Positions 26,576-33,522 of a DNA stretch of 64,000 bases are shown here, piece after piece. The notes under the pieces are model-generated. The model was not told the origin of the DNA. It saw only the letters and a list, made by a program, of their open reading frames with translations, and searched no databases. The translations under genes were made by a program, and so were the position numbers. Source of the stretch: Dyadobacter diqingensis (GTDB lineage Bacteria; Bacteroidota; Bacteroidia; Cytophagales; Spirosomataceae); contig NZ_JAMXKF010000006.1 of assembly GCF_024220585.1 (NCBI RefSeq), forward strand, positions 312,249 to 376,248. The letters run 5' to 3'. Position 1 is the stretch's first letter; every line of letters begins with the position of its first letter.

Positions 26576-29296
26576 CTAAAATTTAACAGCAATATTAGCA
26601 GAGAAATTTCTCGGTAATTGCGGGCTCAATACCCCCTGACCCACAAAATAACGTTCATTCGTCAGGTTATCGAATTTAATACCCAGACGCCACGCTTTGG
26701 TATTGTAAAATGCCGTACCATTCAGTACCGTATAGGATGGAACCGTGAAAACTCCGGTGATTGCAGAATTAGAAGTTAAATGTTTGCTGACATAATTACC
26801 CCCGATACCAAGGCCGATGCCTTTCATCCTGCCCCGTTGCAAACTATAACTTACCCATACATTGGCAAGATCGGCCGGTCCGGCCGCCCCGGGTCTTCTG
26901 CCTTCCAGTGCCGCTGCCGACTTGGTAAACTTGCTGTCGTTGTGGCTATAACCCGCCACCATGTTAAGTCCCGTTACAGGATTGGCGATCAACTCCACCT
27001 CAGCACCTTTGCTATACTGCGTTCCGTCCTGAATAGTAACATTGTAATTTTTCCCGTCCCTTACCAGTACGTCCGTTCGTGTGAGATTATCTACACGAAT
27101 ATCGTAATAGCTGATCGTCAGATTTAACTTGTTCTGATATATTTCCATCTTCACCCCTCCTTCTAACTGATTGGCCTGCTGTGCTTTGAACACACCTGAA
27201 ATATCCGGCAACGGCTGTGTTACCGGCGCCACGTTGAAGAACCCATTCATGTAATTACCAAATATGGAAAGCTGGTCCTTCACAATTTGATATACCAGAC
27301 CCAACTTCGGAGAAACCGCCGTTTGTTTATACTTGGTATTTGCCACATAGGTACCGGTCGCCTGATTAAGTGTTCCCCTGTTTTCAAAGTGATCGATACG
27401 CAGGCTAATCATCGCCAGTAACCTGTCCGTAACATTAAGGACGTTGGAAGCATAGGCACTGTACACATTCCCGGAGTTATAATTTTTGACTGGTGCATCC
27501 GTACTGGCGGCCAGTTTTGCCTCTACCGCGGATCGTGATATTTTGGTGTAATTCGCGTCACTTCGGATCCCGCTCACATTATCAAAAACAATGTATGGCG
27601 AGTTGCTGTTGTTAATTGTCCGGTTTAGAAAATCCAAACCTGCGACCAATCTGTTTCGCATCGACCCAATTTTGAAATCGCCGATGAAATTCTGCTGAAT
27701 ATCAATTGCGTTGTTGGTCGTATTTTGCAGACTGATATTTCGTTCCAGCAAAGTGTCTGCCACGGCACCACGGATAAACTGATACTGGTAAAAGCCGTCT
27801 GACTTTCTCGTATTACTTGAAAAATTGGTCTGTGAAATCCATCCTGGCGATAACCGGTATTTAATCTGACCGTAAACATTAATCGTCGGTGTTTTCATTG
27901 TCAGGTCGTTGCTCGTGTAAGAGCGGTTCCAGTTAAAGCCAAGTTCATCCGGCACATGTGCCACAAACTGACGTGTGCGATTCAGGAAAATTGCCGACGG
28001 ACTTGTCATTTCACTGCTATAAATCCCGGCATTCAGGTTAAGCGTAAGTTTGCTGCTAACCCGGTACTCAATGGAAGGCGCCAGGAAAAAACTTTTCCGA
28101 AAACCCGCATCCTGAAAACTATTCTGGTTTTGATAAGCCGTGTTAACCCTTAGCAAAAGATTTTTTTCTTTATTGATCGGGCTGTAAAGATCTGCGGTCA
28201 GGCGATTAAGACCGTAACTGCCGGTGGTATAACCTACTTCCCCACCAGCTATTTCGACTGGCTTTTTTGTGACGATGTTCATCAGACCGCCAAATGAAGT
28301 CACCGAACTGCCAAACATAGTAGCCGACGGTCCCTTAATTACTTCGACCTTCTCCACATTCACAGGATCAAATTCGCCGTTTGTTTGCACGGGAACACCA
28401 TCTACCAGGGATACCTCGGTTCTAAAACCACGCAGCGCATAGAAAGTAGCGCCATCAGAATTGATACCACGATTTGCCTGAATTTTATAAACACCGGGCG
28501 CATTTTTGACGATATTACCAAAATCCGTGATAAGCTGCTCGGTAAATAGTGTCTTCGATAAGGCGCTGTATACCTGTGGATTTTCAAGACTGCTGATTGG
28601 CAGTTTGGCGACATAATCACTTTCCTTTTTTGAAAATTTGTTGATATCACCGCTGATTATCACCTCCTGCAAGTCACGGCTGTCTTCGTTTAGATAAATG
28701 GTTTCCAGTACAGCGGTCCGATCAGCGTCAATTTCAATCCTTTTTTCAATCGGCTCATAACCAAGTAGCTGAATGATCATATCATATTCTCCGCCGGGAA
28801 TATTCCTGATGATAAATTCTCCCTTTTCGTCCGTTTGCGCTCCCTTCCCGGTACCTTTTATCGACACATTCACCAACGCACCTGGCTTGCCATCCGAAGT
28901 TTTTATACTTCCTTTTAAGGTCCCGCTTCCCTGAAGATTAATCACGTTGCCTTTTACCTTGACTTTACTTAAATGATCTCCCAATAACTGCCGCAGGGCA
29001 TCCTGAAGTGTGATATTTTTATAATTTACGGATACTTTCCGACTGGTCTTCAAATTGGTATTACTATAAGAAAACGATGCACCGGTCTGCTCTTCCAATG
29101 CAGTAAGCACGTCGAAAATAGTTACTTCCGATAATTCTAACGTAACTTTTTTATCAAGAATACTGCTTTGCGCAATACTTTCGTGCGGATTGGTACTGAA
29201 TAAAACCAGCAGTATGGCAATGATGGGGACCGATAAACCTTTAAACCAGGCGTAACTTTTAACCGGAGCGATGCCCGGATTAAGACAGAGATTCAT
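26576..29296 (-). CDS. TonB-dependent siderophore receptor with STN domain
   Basis: Imports a ferric siderophore across the outer membrane and signals to FecR. Order: signal sequence (about 1-43), STN domain (about 48-125), carboxypeptidase-like domain (about 128-200), plug (about 225-350, with NAPGVYKIQANRGI, RGFRTEVSLVDGVP and KVEVIKGPSATMFG) and a barrel to residue 906. The plug pattern is that of ferrichrome/ferrioxamine receptors, not SusC; no susD follows. A FecR and an ECF sigma gene lie upstream on the same strand, so this is a FecIRA-like iron unit. The exact siderophore cannot be read. Confidence 0.93.
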   Translation of the reverse strand: MNLCLNPGIAPVKSYAWFKGLSVPIIAILLVLFSTNPHESIAQSSILDKKVTLELSEVTIFDVLTALEEQTGASFSYSNTNLKTSRKVSVNYKNITLQDALRQLLGDHLSKVKVKGNVINLQGSGTLKGSIKTSDGKPGALVNVSIKGTGKGAQTDEKGEFIIRNIPGGEYDMIIQLLGYEPIEKRIEIDADRTAVLETIYLNEDSRDLQEVIISGDINKFSKKESDYVAKLPISSLENPQVYSALSKTLFTEQLITDFGNIVKNAPGVYKIQANRGINSDGATFYALRGFRTEVSLVDGVPVQTNGEFDPVNVEKVEVIKGPSATMFGSSVTSFGGLMNIVTKKPVEIAGGEVGYTTGSYGLNRLTADLYSPINKEKNLLLRVNTAYQNQNSFQDAGFRKSFFLAPSIEYRVSSKLTLNLNAGIYSSEMTSPSAIFLNRTRQFVAHVPDELGFNWNRSYTSNDLTMKTPTINVYGQIKYRLSPGWISQTNFSSNTRKSDGFYQYQFIRGAVADTLLERNISLQNTTNNAIDIQQNFIGDFKIGSMRNRLVAGLDFLNRTINNSNSPYIVFDNVSGIRSDANYTKISRSAVEAKLAASTDAPVKNYNSGNVYSAYASNVLNVTDRLLAMISLRIDHFENRGTLNQATGTYVANTKYKQTAVSPKLGLVYQIVKDQLSIFGNYMNGFFNVAPVTQPLPDISGVFKAQQANQLEGGVKMEIYQNKLNLTISYYDIRVDNLTRTDVLVRDGKNYNVTIQDGTQYSKGAEVELIANPVTGLNMVAGYSHNDSKFTKSAAALEGRRPGAAGPADLANVWVSYSLQRGRMKGIGLGIGGNYVSKHLTSNSAITGVFTVPSYTVLNGTAFYNTKAWRLGIKFDNLTNERYFVGQGVLSPQLPRNFSANIAVKF

Positions 29297-29344
29297 ATTT
29301 TTGTTAAAATGTTAATAATTTGAAAAACGATTATTCGGCATTGG

Positions 29345-29382
29345 CCCGGTGTAACGTTTGGCGACAGAAGCACCGGGTTTTT
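29345..29382. other. Hairpin in the fecR-receptor gap
   Basis: CCCGGTG (29,345-29,351) and CACCGGG (29,371-29,377) form a 7-bp stem with a 19-nt loop, followed by T5 on the plus strand. It lies between the FecR stop and the receptor start, at the same place and with the same orientation as the hairpin at 10,541. On the operon transcript it is an A5-led stem-loop. Confidence 0.5.
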
Positions 29383-29440
29383 CCTTTTGAAATATTATGT
29401 TTTGTACTTTATGATGTATTGAGTTCCGGCATTTTAATGA

Positions 29441-30466
29441 TCAATATATTATTACTTTTTTCCCTTTGATTTCATATTTAAATCCAACGGCGTAACGCAT
29501 GGCTTCAAGTACTTCGTTGACTGGCTTATCGGCAAATGAACCCGTATAGCGGTTCAGTTTCAACTGAGGATTATCGATCACGACATCAATGCCGTACCAG
29601 GCTTCGAGCGCTGTTCCCACTGCCGATAGCGGTTGGTTTTCAAAAACGAGTTTATTTTCCTTCCAGGCCAAATACCTGTTGGCATATACGTTATCTTTTA
29701 TCAGTAAGTCCGTTTGATCCAAAACGCCACGCTGGTTAGCCGTCAGAATTAGCTGCCGTTTATTAGCAGCATCTAAAAATCTTACCTTGCCTTCCTGAAC
29801 AACCAGTGTTACGCAGTGATCCCGTTCATATGCTTTCAGATTAAATCTTGTACCCAGCACCCGGGTCAGCGAACGCTTCGTATGCACAACAAATGGTCGG
29901 TCCGGATCTTTTTCAACGCTGAAAAATGCCTCCCCTTTCAAATAAACCGTCCGGAGCGTGTCTGTCAATAGCGCCAACGCAGGGTATCTGATTTCGCTGT
30001 TTGCATTGAGCGTCACCCGCGAACCATCCGGTAACACATACTGTTTCCTTTCACCTGGTTTGGTTGCCATGGTTACGTATGCCCTTGCCGGAGATTTTGT
30101 GTCAATCTGAGTAATATTTTTGCCCGCAAACTGTCGGTTTGACACAAACCATAAGACATATCCGGATACTACCAGAAGCAAAACTGACGCTGCGAGACGC
30201 ACAAGCCAGGCAGGGATATGAAAATTACTCCGGAAACTTTCGGGATATTGGTGCGACAGCGCATCTGATTTTTCATTTTTAGCAAAGCCCAGATGCTCCG
30301 ACATCGAATTCCAAATATCATTTTCGATCATTTTTCCATCACCCATCCCCACTGGAAAATCTGTTTCCAAATGCTGCCCGTTCAGCCAGTCTTCTACCGC
30401 CTTTTTCTGCTCTGCTGTACAGCGACCACCATGATATTTCTCCAACAGCTCCCTCGTTATCTCCAT
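29441..30466 (-). CDS. FecR-family anti-sigma factor of the siderophore unit
   Basis: Holds the ECF sigma factor at the inner membrane and receives the signal from the STN domain of the TonB receptor. 341 residues: a cytoplasmic part (1-90, starting MEITRELLEKYHGG), one membrane helix (about 92-110), a FecR domain (about 130-235, with QYVLPDGSRVTLNANSEI) and a C-terminal DUF4974-like domain (about 265-341). The ATG at 30,466 has no better rival. It is 108 bp after the sigma gene and 144 bp before the receptor gene. It is related to the FecR of the pectin locus but the two are clearly distinct. Confidence 0.92.
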   Translation of the reverse strand: MEITRELLEKYHGGRCTAEQKKAVEDWLNGQHLETDFPVGMGDGKMIENDIWNSMSEHLGFAKNEKSDALSHQYPESFRSNFHIPAWLVRLAASVLLLVVSGYVLWFVSNRQFAGKNITQIDTKSPARAYVTMATKPGERKQYVLPDGSRVTLNANSEIRYPALALLTDTLRTVYLKGEAFFSVEKDPDRPFVVHTKRSLTRVLGTRFNLKAYERDHCVTLVVQEGKVRFLDAANKRQLILTANQRGVLDQTDLLIKDNVYANRYLAWKENKLVFENQPLSAVGTALEAWYGIDVVIDNPQLKLNRYTGSFADKPVNEVLEAMRYAVGFKYEIKGKKVIIY

Positions 30467-30574
30467 TTTTTATTATCGGTTTTGGCGAAACCGGCAGTGG
30501 TCTTCCGATCTGTCAGGCTCGCCCTCTCCAATATGTTGCAAAACGGACGGCAACGGGTAGGTGGAAAGGAAAAA

Positions 30575-31114
30575 TTAAATAAATTCTTTGAGGCCGGTTT
30601 TAAAAAAGCGCAGCGCGTAAGCGATATGGTATTTCACGGTGTTTTCAGAAATAAGCAGCGACATGGCGATTTCCTTATTACTAAGCCCCTGATTACGACT
30701 CATTTCAAACACCTCTCTCGATTTCTCCGGAAGTGAATCTGATAACGATACAACACGTTCGCTCAGGTTATTACATAGAATTTCTTCTTCCGTGCAAGTG
30801 GTTGAAATCTGCGGATTCGATTCAAACAAAGATGAAAGTTCAGGTTGCCGCGTGACATTTCGAAGATGATTGAATACAGCCAGTTTAGCGGCACCTGCAA
30901 GATATTTGTCAATAGAATCGTGGATCTCAACAGTGTTTTTCCGCCTCCAAAGCGATTCAAAAATGTCCTGAACAAGCTCCTTAGCTATTTCTTCATCTTT
31001 TAAATACCGAAAACAAACACCGAAAACCATTCGCCAGTGTGATCGGTAAATGCTTTCAAATGCTTCCTTATCCAGAAAAAACCGCTGATTAAACATCGAC
31101 CCGGATTCCGTCAT
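30575..31114 (-). CDS. ECF RNA polymerase sigma factor of the siderophore unit
   Basis: FecI-like sigma factor expected to drive the FecR and receptor genes. I use the ATG at 31,114 (MTESGSMFNQRFFLD); the open frame upstream of it has no family character. The 179 residues cover region 2 (about 18-85, with EIAKELVQDIFESLWRR) and region 4 (about 125-178, with NQGLSNKEIAMSLLISENTV). It is the first gene of the unit. No iron-box (Fur) site is apparent to me in the upstream gap, but I cannot search for it properly. Confidence 0.92.
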   Translation of the reverse strand: MTESGSMFNQRFFLDKEAFESIYRSHWRMVFGVCFRYLKDEEIAKELVQDIFESLWRRKNTVEIHDSIDKYLAGAAKLAVFNHLRNVTRQPELSSLFESNPQISTTCTEEEILCNNLSERVVSLSDSLPEKSREVFEMSRNQGLSNKEIAMSLLISENTVKYHIAYALRFFKTGLKEFI

Positions 31115-31450
31115 TTTTTTATTTATATTTATTCTAAATACAAAAGTGAATGATAAGAAGATGAATCGCAAATTTCTGGTGAAAATAATGTGGAGAATTG
31201 TGGCAGCTTTATCGCAAATTATGTAACAGTGCAACTTGGGAGGCGGCGGTCCGCAACTAGTAAAAATGCTATCTGTCAAAAAAGGGACTGTGTACGGGCC
31301 ATGAAACGTCCAGGTATATAGCCCGATTAAGACTTTGGGCAATCAGCAATAAAATATACTGAATATCAACACATTATATACAAAAAAATAAGTAGGATGC
31401 ATATCAATTCCGCTTTATCCAATTAAATTCACCCCTTAAACTTTTGTATC
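31115..31450. other. Divergent gap between ECF sigma and SnoaL-like genes
   Basis: 336 bp with no supported gene. The sequence close to the SnoaL-like start (AAACTTTTG at 31,437) is reminiscent of a -7 box but does not fit TAnnTTTG exactly. Confidence 0.45.
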
Positions 31451-31852
31451 ATGCGCAATATACAATCCACTCTATTGTATCGATGGTTTGATGAAGTTTG
31501 GAACCAAAGTAAAAAAGATGCAATTGACCTGCTTATGACTGACAACGCCGAATTTTATGGTATTGTAACTGAGAATAATCTGAAAGGAGCGCCCGGTTTT
31601 AAACTATTTTTCGAAGAGTTCACAGGTCAATTCCACAACATAAGAATAGATGTGGAAGATGTCGTTTCAGAGGACGACATGGAATGTGCCAGGACTGTTA
31701 TCACGGCGACACATACTTCAAGCAACAAAGTGGTCATTGTTCCCGGCCTTTGCATGATAAAAGTTGAATCAGGGAAAATCGCTCAGGCATGGAATAACTA
31801 CGACTTCTTGTCAATGCAGGAACAACTGGGACAAAAATTAGTGCCTGCGTAA
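31451..31852 (+). CDS. SnoaL-like (NTF2-fold) protein
   Basis: A small soluble alpha+beta-barrel protein of 133 residues. The N-terminal helix LLYRWFDEVWNQSKKDAIDLLM, the GAPGFKLFFEEFTGQFHNIRI block and the final strand AQAWNNYDFLSMQEQLG are typical of SnoaL-like polyketide-cyclase-related proteins, many of which bind small molecules without known reaction. No signal peptide. It stands alone on the plus strand, convergent with a response-regulator gene. The reaction is unknown. Confidence 0.8.
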   Translation: MRNIQSTLLYRWFDEVWNQSKKDAIDLLMTDNAEFYGIVTENNLKGAPGFKLFFEEFTGQFHNIRIDVEDVVSEDDMECARTVITATHTSSNKVVIVPGLCMIKVESGKIAQAWNNYDFLSMQEQLGQKLVPA

Positions 31853-31946
31853 AAATAAGTTTGGAGCAATTGCAAAACTAAATCCTGTGAGTTCGAAAGA
31901 GTTCTTCCCGTATTTAATAACCTCAAAATCAATTGATTACTTAATA

Positions 31947-31986
31947 CGTCTGGCAGGTTCAATTTATTTTTCAAACCTGCCAGACG
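31947..31986. terminator. Bidirectional hairpin between convergent genes
   Basis: CGTCTGGCAGGTT (31,947-31,959) and its exact reverse complement (31,974-31,986) enclose a 14-nt AT-rich loop. It lies 4 bp beyond the stop of the minus-strand regulator gene and 94 bp after the SnoaL-like stop, so it can serve both. Confidence 0.7.
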
Positions 31987-31990
31987 ATAT

Positions 31991-32611
31991 TCAAAATATC
32001 TCTTTCAACTGGACAACATTTTCCACGCCAAGTTTTTTAAAAATAGTCTTTTTTACCGTGCTGATGGTGGAGGATTTTCTGTTTAGCATTTCTGCAATTT
32101 TGGAAGTTTTCATTCCCTGGCTCAGGAGTTTGGCAATTTTGTACTCCCGTGACGTAAGTGTCACTCTTGTTTTTTCTGGCGCTACTATTTTTTCTTCATA
32201 ACCGTTCAGCATCACAGCCAGGAGGCTGTTACTAAGATACCGGTTCCCGTTGGTTACATAATTTATACATTCCAGCAGTTCTTCAAGGCCATTTTGCTTG
32301 CCTAAATAACCATCTATGCCTGTCTTCAAATATTCCAGAATCAAGGTAGCTTTCGGGTTTTCGTCATAGATGATCAACGCTGTTTCAGCAAATCTTTTTC
32401 TCAATTCTATTACTTCATGCACCCCTTCAAAACCGGGGTTTTGATTGATTCCGATAATCAGCAAGTCAACTTTTTGATTCAAATAAATCTCTTCAAAAGT
32501 TGTAAGCGTATTGGCTTCCAGTATGGTGATCTTTCTGAAATGTTCTTTGAGAAATAAAGACAACCCTTTGCGTAAAATCGGATGTCTGTCAATAATTAAC
32601 ACATTAGTCAT
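31991..32611 (-). CDS. NarL/LuxR-type regulator with degenerate receiver
   Basis: Transcription regulator of 206 residues. Residues 1-120 have the fold pattern of a response-regulator receiver, with an acidic start (IDRHP) and a late Lys (GYLGKQNG). The phospho-acceptor position in DLLIIGINQNP is Gly instead of Asp. Residues 140-206 are a LuxR helix-turn-helix (LTSREYKIAKLLSQGMKTSK followed by IAEMLNRKSSTISTVKKTIF). It cannot be switched by normal phosphorylation and may respond by dimerization or ligand. It follows a paralogue at 32,786 with a similar defect and lies 174 bp from it. Confidence 0.88.
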   Translation of the reverse strand: MTNVLIIDRHPILRKGLSLFLKEHFRKITILEANTLTTFEEIYLNQKVDLLIIGINQNPGFEGVHEVIELRKRFAETALIIYDENPKATLILEYLKTGIDGYLGKQNGLEELLECINYVTNGNRYLSNSLLAVMLNGYEEKIVAPEKTRVTLTSREYKIAKLLSQGMKTSKIAEMLNRKSSTISTVKKTIFKKLGVENVVQLKEIF

Positions 32612-32785
32612 AACGTTTTATTAAACTTTAATTGTCTCAAAAAAGCGAATTCAGTTAAGTTTGTTAGCCAGTCTGGTGTTCCTTTTGCTGTTTTAAAACA
32701 TTGATTATTTCAATTCAAACAATACCGATTCAGGGGGATATTTTGGTTAGAGGCCGGACAAATTTCAATCGCTATCGAAAAGGTT

Positions 32786-33421
32786 TTATCCTTCCAGCAT
32801 TTCTTTTAGTTTGAGAATATTGTCGATGCCGAGTTTGGTAAAAATGGTTGTTTTGACGGTGCTGATGGTGGAGATTTTAAGTCCTAGCTTTTCGGCAATA
32901 TGTGATGCATTCATTCCTTGCCCTAATAATACAGCAACTTCATGCTGCCTGGACGTCAGGGTCATGTGCTTTTGGGAAACTCTTCTTTTTAATTTGTTTT
33001 GTTTGATCAGACTGTCAACCACAGTATCCAGGTGCCTTGGATCAACAAAGTGATCTCCTTCTGAAACGATTTTGACACACTTGATCAAATCCTCCATATC
33101 ATTGTCCGATGTCAGATAACCATGTACGCCGGATTTTAGATAGGAAAAAGCCATGTTAAACCCAGCCCCCTGATCGTAAGTGACAAGCGAAGCGCCGGGA
33201 TATTGAAGTTTTATTTTCTTTATAACGCTCAGTTCATTTTCGATTGAAATCTGATTGATCATCAGGAAAATAACATCACTCCTATTTAAAGAAACAGAGG
33301 TATAAAATTCGTCGATGTCATCTACGCCTATCAGGCTGCAATTTTTATAATACTCACCCAACAGAGCTACCATGGACCGGCGTATTAAAGGGCGGGCTTC
33401 AACAATGATGATCGTGGACAT
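32786..33421 (-). CDS. NarL/LuxR-type regulator with degenerate receiver (paralogue)
   Basis: 211 residues, close relative of the next gene downstream. The receiver (1-120) lacks the acidic pair at the start (VEARP instead of DDH) and has Met at the phospho-acceptor site (SDVIFLMINQIS); the late Lys is also replaced (GYLTSDND). The LuxR helix-turn-helix (about 145-211, with LTSRQHEVAVLLGQGMNASH) is intact. With three receiver positions lost, phospho-signalling is very unlikely. It lies 101 bp after the T9SS cargo gene and may control it or its neighbour. Confidence 0.88.
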   Translation of the reverse strand: MSTIIIVEARPLIRRSMVALLGEYYKNCSLIGVDDIDEFYTSVSLNRSDVIFLMINQISIENELSVIKKIKLQYPGASLVTYDQGAGFNMAFSYLKSGVHGYLTSDNDMEDLIKCVKIVSEGDHFVDPRHLDTVVDSLIKQNKLKRRVSQKHMTLTSRQHEVAVLLGQGMNASHIAEKLGLKISTISTVKTTIFTKLGIDNILKLKEMLEG

Positions 33422-33450
33422 AATGTGTATTTGAATAGCGTTTTTTTAAT

Positions 33451-33478
33451 CAGGCCCTTGAATAATTTCAAAGGCCTG
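33451..33478 (-). terminator. Hairpin between the T9SS cargo gene and the regulator gene
   Basis: CAGGCCCTTGAA (33,451-33,462) pairs with TTCAAAGGCCTG (33,467-33,478) with one mismatch and a TAAT loop. It is 44 bp past the stop of the T9SS gene. No U-tract follows on the minus strand. Confidence 0.5.
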
Positions 33479-33522
33479 ACTGATCAATATTTAAATTAGC
33501 ATTGAACTCTACTGTGTTCCTG

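Noticed and set aside
31991..33421. The two degenerate regulators as pseudogenes
   Set aside because: Both frames are full length, the helix-turn-helix is well kept, and both lost the same functional site, which suggests a retained design rather than random decay.
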